A stretch of DNA of 64,000 bases. Origin: Nipponacmea schrenckii (lineage: Eukaryota > Mollusca > Gastropoda > Lottiidae). Below the pieces are notes generated by a model. That model was not told where the DNA came from and did no database searches. It saw nothing but the letters and a program-made list of their open reading frames with translations. This document shows positions 1 through 11,098 of this stretch, piece by piece. The DNA lies in assembly GCA_030562195.1 (NCBI GenBank), contig CM060199.1, positions 27,424,338 through 27,488,337 of the forward strand, in the 5' to 3' direction. Each line of letters begins with the position of its first letter. Position 1 is the first letter of the stretch. A program made the translations under genes and the position numbers.

Positions 1-840
1 GCTGTCTTTTCTTGTTGTTTCCGTTATCCAGGCGCGATTTTTGGGGTTTATCAATAGGCCTATTATTATTATTTTTCTCCGAGATTTCGGATAAAGCATA
101 GATATATCCAGTAAAGAATAGACTATAATATACATAGTGCTCTGCTTATTAAGCATTATCATTCGTCATTATTCAACGATTGCATCTAATTCCGAAAAGA
201 CGGATCGAATTGCCCCAAACTGGGCCTTGACCTTGGGGAGAGTACACGTTTTGATGAATATGACGACTTTGCCGACAAACAAATTATAAATATATGAGTG
301 TTCGTCTTTGTTTTTTGGTTGGTAATTTCTTTAGATAAACAAAACTAGTTGTTTTCAATCAAAATATTTTTAACTAATTTATTTACAAGAAAAAAAAAAC
401 CAGTAGATTGTGCTAAAAATAAACACTCATTCATTGGTCAAGAAAATGAAATTCTATTGGCTGATGTTTTAACATAACTTGTCCGTTATTAGTTCACGGG
501 ACGTACCGTAGGCCTTATACAATAAGGCTAATTCTACTAATTAAACTGTTTTAGTAAAGGCTAATTTTACTGGAACGGGTGAATTCTTAGTCATAATCAA
601 AGGGAGATGCCATCTCGATAAGCCTGAATGTATATGACGTTACGTCAAGAGTTTCACAGATTATTCCGACCTGACATCACAATCATGGGGCGTAATGACG
701 ATAGACATATTGAAAAAGCCAGATTTCAAATACATATTGCAAACATACCGATGAAATTTTTTTTTTAAATTTTGCGGATTTGATACTAAAATCGCTTCTA
801 GTTATAGAAAAACACAAAAAATTGAATATTTAAAATCTTT
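1..840. other. AT-rich intergenic stretch, nothing recognised
   Basis: No open frame of useful length, no RNA gene and no clear terminal repeat was seen. It may hold the 5' flank of the decayed transposon that follows, but I found no matching inverted ends. Confidence 0.4.
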
Positions 841-860
841 TCCTATGCCCTTTAAACAGT

Positions 861-2320
861 TTGAATATAATTAATAATCCTGACTTTGAAGGCGACGATC
901 AAAATGATGTTACTTATGAACCAGAATCTGAAATCAGTGAAGAGCATAGCCAAGATTTAGGTATAGTCACCTTAGATGATATTATTGTGGTTGAGGATCC
1001 CAATGATAAAGATGTTGAAGAGAAAAGCTCACCAAGGAAGCGAAAACGAGATCCTTCAAGCTGGAGGGTAAATGTTCGTCATAGAAATAGATTAACTGGA
1101 AAATCTTACGTGACAAGAAAAGGGAAATCTGTAACAGAAAAGAAACCAAATAAGGTTAACTGCGATAAGTACAGGTATCAATGCACAGAAAATTTCCCAG
1201 AAGATGTACGAAATGAAATCTGCAGCTCCTTCTATAACTTGTCAAATGATAAACGACAAAAAGATTTCATCTGCAGAAATATTACAGAACTAAATGTTCA
1301 ATGACGGCGAGGTAAAAAGGATCAAAAGCATCGGTCAAAATCGCTTGTTTATTATTTCCCATTCAATAAAACCAAAAGCGTGTGTGTAAGAAGTTCTTTC
1401 TTGCCACCCTGAGCTTCAGTCAATCTGTAGTTGCTAATGCTACTGCCAATATGGATGCATCTGGTAGCTTTTCAAAGTTTGATTGGCGGCTAAATAAAAG
1501 GCCAGTGTTTGCATTTTGTTAAAGAGCACATAGATTCCTTTCCAAAAGTAGAGTCCCATTTTGCCGGAAACATTCAAAAGCAAATTATCTAAACAGTGAT
1601 CTCTCAGTTAAAAAAATGTACGATCTTTACATCAATGATTTTTGTCCTCGAAGACATATTACAGCAGTAAAGGAGCATAAATACAGGGAAATATTCAACA
1701 CTAATTTCAATTTACGTTTCTTCAAACCAAAGAAAGATCAATGTTCAGTATGCAATGCTTTTTACTGAAGATGAAAAGGCAAAATTACGCCCAAACTGGG
1801 AAGAACATAAATCCAGGGAAAAGGACTCTCTTGATGAAAAAGAAGCTGACAAGCAGAAAGCATTGAAGAATAATACCTATGTATCCATCTCGTTTGACCT
1901 CCTGGCGGTTCTAAATCTTCCACATGCTGGTGATTGTCAAATTTTCTACAAGAGGAAACTCAGCGTCTATAACTTTACAGTTTATAACTCTTCTACATGA
2001 GATGGAGTGTGCTATCTTTGGGACGAGACTCAAGGTCAACGAGGTTCCACAGAAATTGGATCAGCATTAATTCACTATATACAATCACTAGGGAGCCATG
2101 TTAAACATGTTGCCACATTTTCGGACACCTGTTCAGGACAAAATCGTAACCAAAATTGAATCTGCAGCTATGTTGTATCTAGTGCAGAACTTCCAGAAAA
2201 TCCAGAGTAATTCCAGCCAAATACGGAGGATTTTATAGTAATCTGAAAACATCCAATTGACATCCAATAGCAGATGACACTGATGAAGATGATGAAGAAG
2301 AATGAAAATGATTGTTTGAA
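861..2320 (+). pseudogene. Decayed transposase-like gene (FSDTC / DETQG invertebrate family)
   Basis: Frames read through about 1.4 kb but are broken by several stops and frameshifts. In order, the pieces are: an acidic N-terminus; a basic stretch (SPRKRKRDPSSW) followed by RKGKSVTEKKPNKVNC; a YREIFN...FFKPKKDQCSVCN segment with a CxxC pair near 1710-1760; the SFDLLAVLNLP and KRKLSVYNFTVYN segments near 1890-1995; and WDETQGQRGSTEIGSA then FSDTCSGQNRN near 2015-2155. I recall this arrangement from an abundant, poorly named family of transposon-derived proteins in insects, cnidarians and molluscs; the Asp residues of DETQG and FSDTC could be catalytic, which is inference. Premature stops after VYNSST (about 2000) and after GQNRN (about 2158), plus a frame change near 1760, make this copy dead. 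The family identity rests on motif memory only. Confidence 0.6.
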
Positions 2321-2789
2321 AATATAAAACATAAAGATGTTATGGACTTTAATGTTGATGTTTAATAGTTTTGATGTTGTTGTTATTTCTTTTCTTGTAA
2401 TAAAAATGTTTAAAACTAGATATTTTTTAGTATTTTATTTTTTATCAATTAAAATAAGGCTTTTAAAGTAAATTATCTGATAAATCCACTTGTATGAAAA
2501 TATATTCAGTGTACAAAAGTATTAACTCCATTCAAAATCCGAAAACCTGTGTTTTTAGAAAAAAATAACAAATGTCAGACATACTAATCTCTTCAGAAAG
2601 TAAACCTGCATAACATACATGAAAATCACGAATTTGCATCAATACCTGAGTTTTAAAAGCGCATTACAAAATTTTATCTTCAAATTATCTCAATTCAGCA
2701 AAAATGGACTTAACAGCCATGTCATTAATAACAGTATTACATATCGTAATTCTTTAACAACAACAAACTTATAGAAATAATCTACACGG

Positions 2790-3300
2790 TTATAACGTAA
2801 TAAAATTTTGGAATTTAACACATGGTCTTCCTAAGATAATATTTTCAGACAATGGTCCTCAATTTAGTTGTCAAGATTTTAAGGAATTTACAAATGATTA
2901 TAAGTTTTACCATCATACATCCTCACCTTATTATCCACAAAGTAATGGTTTGGTGGAAACGTATGTACAAAGTGTTAAAAATTTGATAAGAAAATGTGCT
3001 GAAAATGGAGATGATTTTTTTTAGGCTTATTATAATTAGTAGTAATCCCATATCTCTAGTGTTAGGCTCCCAAGCAGAATTATTAATTTGTCGTAAATTA
3101 AGATCTGTATTACCTGTTAAAGATGATAGTTTAAAACCAGTTGTTCAACATAATGTGAAAGAATTGTTATAAGAAAAACAAGATAAGATGAAATATTATT
3201 ATAATAGAAACTGTGTTCAAACTAATAAGACATTGGAACAAGGCCAAAGTGTCAATTTGCATGAAGATGGTTATTGGCATAAAGAGTAAAAATAATTATC
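2790..3300 (+). mobile_element. Ty3/gypsy-type LTR retrotransposon fragment (integrase end of pol)
   Basis: The translated frame gives an integrase core: HGLPKIIFSDNGPQF near 2820-2865, then PYYPQSNGLVETYVQSVK near 2925-2975. The Asp of SDNG and the Glu of LVET are separated by 35 residues, the D-35-E spacing of retroviral-type integrases. Downstream (about 3050-3290) a Q-E-L-L-rich linker and GQSVNLHEDG are typical of the C-terminal part of gypsy pol. A stop in DDFF* near 3023 and further stops make it non-functional. The reverse transcriptase and protease are missing. From 3628 (after a purine-rich AAGGTAGGGA) to about 3821 the sequence starts TGTTATGG and ends CATACAACA, which could be a short LTR, but I see no second copy. 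3300-3880 otherwise holds nothing recognisable. Confidence 0.75.
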
Positions 3301-3879
3301 CAAAATCTTATGTTGTTAGCACAGATAGTTATAGGAGAAAGCAATCCATTTCCTATAACACGTGATAGAAATAAAGATGATGATTTAGATTTCATTGATA
3401 AGAATTATGAAAATGTTGTTCCTTAAGATAATTATGTAAATCCTAACCACGGACCTGTACCAAGTATTGTTCATGAAAGAAATAGGGATGTGAATAGAGA
3501 AAATCAAAATGGTGATTTTAGAACTAGTCAGGTAGATTAGTGAAACCTGTAGAGAGATTGAATTTATAATATTACTAATCATTTTATATTTTGTCATTTA
3601 TAACTATGTTAAATTGCTCAAGGTAGGGATGTTATGGTAAGATGATGCAATGTCGTAAAATAGTTAATTGTCGTAATTGTATGACGATTGTTGTTAGTTA
3701 AATTAAGTACTTCTTGATGGCTGAACATGTTTTATGATTCCCGCTCATATCAATATATTATAAAATAACAACTTATACATTAATGCTATAGACTCTTTAA
3801 TATTTCTTAACGACACTTCATACAACACTTTTCGCACCGAGTCGATAAAATCAAGACCGCTTCAATAAGGTCATATTTC

Positions 3880-4580
3880 ATTAATATTTAACCTATCCAT
3901 GTCGAAAAAAAAATAATATAAATTGCTACTAGAATGCGCACGTCATGTCTTAATTAGTGACCGTGCATTCAATGATAGCGTCCCTTCGTCAATATAGACC
4001 GAGATTCAATATAGACTCCCTAATGACTCGACCGTTATCTAAAATCGTCTGCTTCGACTGCCCCTATAAAATCGACACAAACCTTTTCGACCGCGCACTG
4101 TATACCGTGCGACGTGAAGTACGTGCTCCGTGACGTCACGTTCCGGGTCTCCCTCGCCTGCGCGACCCTAGCCGCAGCCTTTGACCTCGATACTCCTCGG
4201 CCAATCAGCGCGTCTCACCCCTGCCCGAGACGATAGAATCACTACCGATTAATAATACGTTATTTCATTTATTAAAATTTAACGTATCCACGTCGAAGAA
4301 AATATAAATTGCTACTAGAATTCGTACGTTAAGACTTTATCCTATTATTAGTAATAAGAACGTAACGCGCAAAAGGGTTAAAATTGTAATAATTGTAGAA
4401 ATCTAGGCCTAAGGAATATACTCGAAAATCGATAAAATGTCCAATCGGACATAGCGTCCCGTTGTCTCGATAGACCGAGATCCCATTTAAACTCTCTAAA
4501 GACTCAACCGTGGCTTAAAAAATCGCCTGCTTCGGCTGCCGCTATAAAATCGTTACAACCCTTTAGGACCGCACGAATTT
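3880..4580 (+). repeat. Diverged two-copy direct repeat with TATA-like boxes
   Basis: Copy 1 (about 3880-4100) and copy 2 (about 4258-4342 plus 4440-4575) share TTTAACSTATCCAYGTCGAA, ATATAAATTGCTACTAGAAT, then GCGTCCC...ATAGACCGAGAT, CTGCTTCG and CTATAAAATCG. Copy 2 is interrupted by about 95 bp. Both contain CTATAAAATCG. It may be the untranslated or LTR part of a mobile element. No coding frame was seen. The DNA between the copies (4100-4240) is GC-rich. Confidence 0.6.
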
Positions 4581-5893
4581 GTTATTTACCCGATTAGGAT
4601 GCATACGTTAACCTTATCGGTAAATCGTAAGAACGTACAATGGTCCAATTCTAGAGTTTGCGTTTTTGCCCCGAGCACTTTATATTCGTATAGGGTCCCT
4701 TTGTCTCGAGAAAAAATTTAAAACATCTCAAACAAACCACACACCGAAACGCCGTACACCTTCCACAGCCATGCACCCGAACGCCAGAAAAAAAGATATT
4801 ATCTATTATACGGCAATAAATACAAGATTCAAACAGACTTGTAATCCAGGGAGATAATCTGTCCAGAACAGTGAAAGATCTGAAAGATACCTGTCCTCGT
4901 TTGCGGGACATTTTTATCCTTATAATTCCAACAAAAATTATCAGTCAAATAATTTCAGTAAAGGTTATTCTAATAAAAAATCGTTATTTTTTAGTTCCAA
5001 ATTCAGGAAAAAGGAGAAAGATACCTATACATGAAGCAAGCTTAGATGAAAATCCTGATTCATCCCCAGCAGGTATTATTATCCATTCCATTAATGATTG
5101 GAATCCTTTTATTTCCACCTTAAAACTAGAATTACCTAAGATTATCCTGTACTATAAAGCAGGTAAACTGAAAGATCATGATTCTGATATCAATGTGCTG
5201 AAAACTGTTTGTGGAATGTCAATTGAATTGTCACAATCATATGTTCAATATCTATAATACAAGTTTCATGATGAAAAGTTGACTCTCATTTCAGAACAAA
5301 TTTCTCACATATTGTGCAAAGGAATAATATTGAGAAAACTGAACATGAACTAGGAGAGTTTATATCAAATATATTTACACGTACTAAGAAAAGATTTAAA
5401 TGAGGAAGCCGTAGTGTATAGACTCTTTTAAATGAATAACCTCCATCATACTATTAATCTTTTAAGGCGTCCATAGATTACAAGGAAGCATATTTTAGCC
5501 TTGGAAACAGAAAGTCAGACAGAAAATACCGGTACTTAAAATTTAGATGGAAAAATTCACTTTTTCAGTTTACCTTCTTGCCCAATGGTTTGGGATCAGG
5601 TCCTAGATAATTTACTAAGATAACAATTGTTCTTTTCTCTCATTTAAGAAAAATGGGACACTTGAATGCATCTTTTATAGATGACAGTTTCTTAATTGGA
5701 GATACTATTGAACTATTGACGAATGCAAGCATTGTTGTAATGTCTGAAGGCTTGGTTTACTGTTCACCACATAAAGTCAGTTCATTACATACCTTGGGTT
5801 TGATTTCAATTCGGTTGACATGACAAAGCTTTGGAAATTAAATCTTAATGTCTTGTACTATTAATTTCTGATGGTTGGCTACATCTTCTCCAT

Positions 5894-6000
5894 TAGTTCG
5901 AAACTTGCTGACTCTATTCCCGGGTTCTGATAGATATTTGGACATATATGGCTCGGCGAGAGTCAGAAAAACTAGGCACCTAAAACTTGGATTTTCCGCA
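5894..6000 (+). mobile_element. Truncated copy of the 12308-12473 hAT-type MITE
   Basis: Starting at TAGTTCGAAACTTGCTGACTC the sequence follows the reverse complement of the intact MITE at 12308-12473: ...CTATTCCCG, ATATGGCT, GAGAGTCAGAAAAACTAG, then AAAACTTGG and ATTTTCC. The far end is not found; the copy runs into the palindrome that begins near 5985. Confidence 0.7.
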
Positions 6001-6500
6001 CCTCCGGGTGCGGGGGTTTTAAACGTATTTACATACCTTGAATCCACCAAACCTCGATTTATTTGGAAAGATGAATGTTTTTGTAGTTCAGTCATAAAAT
6101 CATTATCCCCCTACACCACTTATGCTACGCCTATGGTCGCGTCAAAGTTTTTTTTAAGAATTTCAATCGCTCAGTCGCCATTTCAAATTGCGCGCGCAGC
6201 CAAAATTCCGACGTTACTGGGTCATTAAAATCAAAGTACAAGATGATAATTCGTTTGTTTCTATCACGTGACCGTTTAACGTCGGAATTTTTTAATGCAC
6301 GCGATTTGAGATGGCGACTAAGTGATTGAAATTCTTGAAAAAAAACTTTGACGCAACCACAGGCGTGACATGAATGGTGAAAGGGGATATTGATGGCATG
6401 ACTGAACTACAAAAACATCCATCTTTCCAAATATATCGAGGTTTAGTGGATTTGAATTATGTAAATACGTTTAAAAAAAACCGCACCCGTGCACTTCGGA
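5985..6500. repeat. Long imperfect inverted repeat (about 250-bp arms)
   Basis: The arm at about 5985-6230 read in reverse complement matches 6245-6500. Examples are CTGAACTACAAAAACATYCATC, ATGTAAATACGTTTAAAA and GATTGAAATTCTTRAAAAAAAACTTTGACG on both sides, with a short centre around 6230-6245. Because the right arm carries the DIRS RNase H frame, the left arm carries the same peptide on the minus strand. The palindrome therefore arose by inverted duplication of part of the retro-element. Confidence 0.85.
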
Positions 6501-6779
6501 CTAGATCTACAGGAGTTCCTTATAGGCGTTGTGATAATTTCAAAGCCCTGTCATTAAAACTAAATACAGGTAGTTTTGAAGCCAAGATCTAACTTTCTAA
6601 AGAATGTAGAAATGATTTAAGGTGGTGGTGTGATAATATTGTGAATAGTAAAAAATCTATCACATCAGTAAACCCAACCAGTCTCGGGAGATACTATACA
6701 GAATTTCAAAACAAGCCAAAAACGTCATTCCGTCATCGTGGAGGAAATCTCCTAAAAAAACAGTATGGTGCACACATTA

Positions 6780-7828
6780 ACAGATATTTTGTTTAGTTTC
6801 CATGTCCCATTTCAAAGAAAGAAATGCTTTCATTTTGACGTCAGCCTATTTGTTTCTTCTTAAAATATCATTGCGTGTAAGAAATTAGATCTAGATAAAA
6901 AAAAATTGTGATTTCACATGGATATCGCGTTCATGTTATGAAAGATTGAAAATTTAACCCAGTTTTTCTTATATTGAACTGTAATAATAGAGATACCTCT
7001 TTAGTGTAATCTTTGTGGCAAATGGCAAATTTCAAAAGCATATTAAAGGGATAATAGGTCTTACAATGAACATAAATATTGAAAATTTTAAATTTGGTCA
7101 GTAAGAGCTCTTTTCATCAGTAAATATACCTGCTGACATAAATAACATAAAAAAAATTAATAAACATCCAAAAAACTAAGTAATTAACCATAAAGATGCA
7201 TGTGATTATTGAAAAACGCTTGATAAATTAATTAAGCCTCTTTTCAAAAATGACTTAGTTTAGCGAATTTTCGAGATTTTAAGAGATTCTGTTACTTTAT
7301 GGCACCAAGTAAGTTCCCTAATGAATATACACTCATATTGACCTTTCTTGAGAACAAAAATTTTATGTTCATGCTAAATTCTTTAAGTAACAAACATTTT
7401 ATAAGTATATAAAAATCAATATTTCAATTCGCTGCTTATGTAGTCCGACGACTCCACAGTTTTGGGCTTTGTTTCGTGGTCGATGTTGTCTTCCTGTTGA
7501 AATTACCATTTATATATCTTTTTAGTTTTGGAAAATATTATTACTTCTTTAGTTCAGTTATATTTTGTATCACTAGAATTGCGTTGTTTGGTGGTTTTTT
7601 CTTCTGTTCTAATAATTACTTTCCTTAAGTTTTATCAGGGGCTTCTGTCCTTATCAGTATTTCACTTTTTTCTGAACTAACCATAGATTTTCATGTGATA
7701 GATTTGCCCGGAAAGGTGCCTGCATAAAATGCTTGATACTTTTTTGGTGTGGCTGATGGTAATTTTTCTTTAACTTTGTTGTAGTATTCTTTGATTTTCC
7801 CATATGTTTTACTTCACTTCCTATGAAC
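6780..7828. other. Non-coding stretch, probably including the 3' UTR of the minus-strand gene
   Basis: No gene was recognised. It contains the piggyBac-type MITE end at 7043. The part nearest 7828 is downstream of the stop of the minus-strand Lys/Pro-rich gene and should include its 3' UTR; I saw no convincing AATAAA on the minus strand. Confidence 0.4.
7043..7150 (+). mobile_element. Left end of a piggyBac-type (TTAA) MITE
   Basis: TTAA at 7043-7046 is followed by AGGGATAATAGGTCTTACAATGAACATAAA, close to the left end of the complete MITE at 18883-19356. Similarity continues through AAATTTGG and CCATCARTRRA-like words. No right end was found nearby, so the copy is truncated. Confidence 0.65.
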
Positions 7829-10800
7829 TTATGAACTAGGGGTGTTTTTTTTTTTTAACTTCTTTAACTTTCGTTTTCTTCTTTTTTTATGTTTGCGTTT
7901 ACGTTTCCTATAAGATGGTTTCGGTGGTGATAAAAGTCCAGGCGTTTTTATTTTTCGTGATCTTCGTTTGCGTTTCTTGTGGGAAACCTCAAGACTTTTT
8001 TCATTCCCCTCATCATCTGTTATTCTTATCCTCGGCATTTCGAGCGAATCATTGGGCGATGATTGTGAGGCTTTAGTATACTTATGATGGTGTTTTTTAT
8101 TATATAAGTTTGCAATTGATGGTAGTGGCATCTTTTTTACAACCCCCTTTACTTTTGGCTTTTTAATCTTTGCAGAATTTTGTCGCTTTCGTAATTCATT
8201 GTTAGTTGATATTTCCGCATACTTTTTATGCATAGTAAAATTTTGTCGCTTTCGTAATTCAGTGTCAGTAGATTTGCGGTTGTGTTTTTTATGATATGAA
8301 TTTGTCGTTGACAATGGTAGCTTCTTTGATTCTAATGGCGGAGGTGGAGCTTTTTGAACTTTTAATTTACGAACTTTTCTTTTAGACCATCTTGTAGTTG
8401 AAGTCCCAGAATTTCTTATTTTAAGTGATTTAATTGGTGGCGGAGAATGGGCTTGTGGAGATTGGGCATGTAGGAATATCATTTTAGTTTGATCACTTTT
8501 TATTTCTTCAGAAATGCTTGCAGTGGAAGTTCCCGGAATTTTCTTTATAATCTCTTTACTTGCTGTAGGAACATTTTTCTTATCTTTAGACTTGTTTGAA
8601 GTCAAAAATTTCGATCTCTTTATTTTAAGTGGTTTAATTAGCGTAGGAGGTTGAATTAATACTTTACTAGATTTGGGAATGTTTTGGGTTTTTTTAGATT
8701 TTCCCGCTGTTGAAGAGTGTGTTCCTATCATTTTAAGTGATTTAATTGACGGAAGAGGTGGAGCTTGTGGAATAATCACTTCAGTTAATGTAGAAACATC
8801 TTCCTTTTTAGACCTTTCTGTTGATGAAGTTCTTATTTTTAGTGATTTAATTGACGGCAGAGATGGAGCTTGTTGATTTATCTTTTTAATCACATTTGTC
8901 TTTTCTTTGTATTTTGCAGTTAAAGATTCCGATCTTTCCATTTTAAATGAAGAGTGTGATCTTTGCATTTCAAGTGATAAAATAGGTGGTGGAGATGAAG
9001 CTTGTGGAGTTATCAATTCACTTGATGTAGGAACCTTTTCTATATTTTTAAACCAGCTCGCAGTTGAAGTTCCTATTTCTTTTATTTTTAGTGATTCAAT
9101 TGATGGCGGTAGTGGGGCTTGTTGAAGTATAAATTTACTTACGTTATGAACATTTTCTTTTTCCTTATATTTACTTGCAATTGAAGAGTTTGATCTTTTT
9201 ATTTTAAGTGATTTAATTGGCGGTGGGGTTGTTTCTTGATTGTCTGCAATCTCACTTGCGATGGGTATATTTTCTTTAGCTTTAGACCTGCTTGCAGTTT
9301 GAGCACCGAATATCTCCATTCCATCTCCATAGTTTATTGACGGGAAAGGTAGAGCTCGTGGAGTTAACACTTCACTTGATATATTAATATTTTCTCTTTT
9401 TTTAGATTTACCTGCAATAGAAGAGTCCGATCTTTTCTTTTTCAGTGATTTAACTGGCGGTGGTGATTTAATTATAGATTTATTTGTTATATAAACATTT
9501 TCCGTTTTTTCAGATTTGTTTGCAGTTGATGAATCCGATATTTTCTTTTTAATTGATTTAATTGGGGGTGGCGAGGGAGCTTCTGGAATTATCACTTTAT
9601 TTGCAGTGTGTACTTTTTCTTTAAATCTTCTTGCAGTTGAAGAGTCTGATCTTTTCTTTTTAATTGATTTAATTGACGGCGGTGGTTTGATTATAGATTT
9701 TTTTGCAATATAAACATTTTCCGTTTTTTCAGATTTGTTTGCAGTTGAAGAATCTGATCTTTTCTTTTTCAGTGATTTAACTGGCGGTGGTGGTTTGATT
9801 ATAGATTGAACATTTTCAGTTTTTGCATATTTTTTTGTAGTTGACGTGTTCGATATTTTCTTTTGGATTGATTTATTTGGTGGTGGTGGAGGAGCTTCTG
9901 GAATTATCACTTTATTTGCAGTGTCAACTTTTTCTTTAAAACTTCTTTTAGTTGGAGAATCTGATCTTTTCTTTTCAAATGACTTAATTGGCGGTGGTGC
10001 TTGTGGAATTATCACTTTACTTGCTGTATGAACGCTTTCCCCTTTTTTAGATTTGTTTGCAGTTGAAGAGTCCGATATTCTCGGTGGGGGTGGAGCTTGT
10101 GGAATCATCGAAGTACTTGCTATTTTAGATGTTCCTGCAGTTGAAGAGCCCAGTTTTTTCGTTTTAAGTGGTTTCATTGTCGGTGAAGTTAGTTCTTGTC
10201 GAACTATTGTTTTACTGACTCTAGGAACATGTTCTCCTTTTTTAAACTTGCTTGCTGTTGAAGACCTCGAACCTGTCCATTTTAGTGCTTTAATTGGTGG
10301 CAATAGTGGCGCTTCTGGGATTATCATTTCACTTTCTGTGGGGATATTATCTTTTTCTTTAGATCTTTTTGAATCTTTCCGATTAAATGATATAATTGAT
10401 TGAGAGTTCGAAACCTTTGGGACATTTTGCTTTTCTTTAGATTTGACGACAGTTGAAGACATTGTTTTTTCTCGATCAGAAGAAGTCCTCGGTTGTTTGA
10501 ATTTGAGAAATTTCTTTTCTTTTGTTGGGAATGGATCTGTTGAATATTCCGGATGTAGTTCAGATTGTTCTCCAGAACCAGATTCCATAGGTAATTGTTT
10601 CTCTAGTTTAATTTTAACGGTAACATGTCGAGTAGAGGCTTCTGAAAACTGATGGTTCCTTCCTTTTGTAAGCCTACGCTGTTTAGTACTCGTGCTTGTT
10701 TGTCGTCCATTAATTGCATTTAAAGCATCTTGTAGTGAAGAGAATTTTGCCAAATTAATAGCACTGTCATGACTTGATTTCATCGAGGATTCTGAAGTGC

Positions 10801-11098
10801 TTGAAGACGGTTTAGATTTGCTATTTGAACTTTTGAAGTTCATAAATTTATCTTTATCACTTAGTGGCCTCTCACTGTGTTTGGGCCTACAATGCTTAAT
10901 CCTTGTGCTCGTTTGTCGTTCAGAAATGAGATGTAGAGCATCCTTTATCGACGAACATTCTGCAAAATTGATATCACTGACATGTTTTGAACTTGAAGAG
11001 GACTTTGTTTCTGACGATTGCTTAGTTTCGTGGCTCCTTTTAGGTGAAATGATATTACTCGTGGAGGCCAATCTAGCTGTCGCACTCTTAGTTAATCT
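7829..11098 (-). CDS. Last exon of the Lys/Ser/Pro-rich repeat protein
   Basis: The exon follows an acceptor TTTTTGTTTTCAG and starts with RLTKSATARLAS. The frame stays open for 1,089 codons to the stop at 7829-7831. It contains two KFSSLQDALNAINGRQTSTSTK-like segments (the other copy is CSSIKDALHLISERQTSTRIK), then the proline/lysine repeat array, then two NELRKRQNSAKIKK-like segments, then the basic C-terminus. The frame also continues 5' of the acceptor to 11233, so retention of the small intron would give an alternative start. Confidence 0.75.
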   Translation of the reverse strand, partial: RLTKSATARLASTSNIISPKRSHETKQSSETKSSSSSKHVSDINFAECSSIKDALHLISERQTSTRIKHCRPKHSERPLSDKDKFMNFKSSNSKSKPSSSTSESSMKSSHDSAINLAKFSSLQDALNAINGRQTSTSTKQRRLTKGRNHQFSEASTRHVTVKIKLEKQLPMESGSGEQSELHPEYSTDPFPTKEKKFLKFKQPRTSSDREKTMSSTVVKSKEKQNVPKVSNSQSIISFNRKDSKRSKEKDNIPTESEMIIPEAPLLPPIKALKWTGSRSSTASKFKKGEHVPRVSKTIVRQELTSPTMKPLKTKKLGSSTAGTSKIASTSMIPQAPPPPRISDSSTANKSKKGESVHTASKVIIPQAPPPIKSFEKKRSDSPTKRSFKEKVDTANKVIIPEAPPPPPNKSIQKKISNTSTTKKYAKTENVQSIIKPPPPVKSLKKKRSDSSTANKSEKTENVYIAKKSIIKPPPSIKSIKKKRSDSSTARRFKEKVHTANKVIIPEAPSPPPIKSIKKKISDSSTANKSEKTENVYITNKSIIKSPPPVKSLKKKRSDSSIAGKSKKRENINISSEVLTPRALPFPSINYGDGMEIFGAQTASRSKAKENIPIASEIADNQETTPPPIKSLKIKRSNSSIASKYKEKENVHNVSKFILQQAPLPPSIESLKIKEIGTSTASWFKNIEKVPTSSELITPQASSPPPILSLEMQRSHSSFKMERSESLTAKYKEKTNVIKKINQQAPSLPSIKSLKIRTSSTERSKKEDVSTLTEVIIPQAPPLPSIKSLKMIGTHSSTAGKSKKTQNIPKSSKVLIQPPTLIKPLKIKRSKFLTSNKSKDKKNVPTASKEIIKKIPGTSTASISEEIKSDQTKMIFLHAQSPQAHSPPPIKSLKIRNSGTSTTRWSKRKVRKLKVQKAPPPPLESKKLPLSTTNSYHKKHNRKSTDTELRKRQNFTMHKKYAEISTNNELRKRQNSAKIKKPKVKGVVKKMPLPSIANLYNKKHHHKYTKASQSSPNDSLEMPRIRITDDEGNEKSLEVSHKKRKRRSRKIKTPGLLSPPKPSYRKRKRKHKKRRKRKLKKLKKKNTPSS

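Larger units (their letters stand above)
4870..6760 (+). mobile_element. DIRS-like retrotransposon relic (RT and RNase H parts)
   Basis: Three pieces lie in order. An open frame ending near 5257 has the linker that precedes DIRS-type RT (IILYYKAGKLKDHD). Next, broken frames at about 5300-5830 contain GEFISNIF near 5357, a KYRYLKFRWKNSLFQFTFLP segment near 5530-5585, and LGFDFNS near 5795. Last, from about 6400 to 6760, a tail with YRGLVDLNYVNTF, LKLNTGSFEAKI and NDLRWWCDNI looks like the DIRS RNase H region. Stops and frameshifts are numerous. A MITE relic and a palindrome (5894-6500) interrupt it. No tyrosine recombinase was found. Family assignment is from recognised motifs; a BLASTX search would settle it. 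Confidence 0.6.

Noticed and set aside
3628..3821. Short LTR of the gypsy fragment (TGTTATGG...ATACAACA)
   Set aside because: No second copy and no primer-binding site found; kept only as a remark.
8673..10652. Series of plus-strand frames over the Lys/Pro-rich exon
   Set aside because: They repeat with the antisense repeat units and carry only complement-of-Pro/Lys codons.
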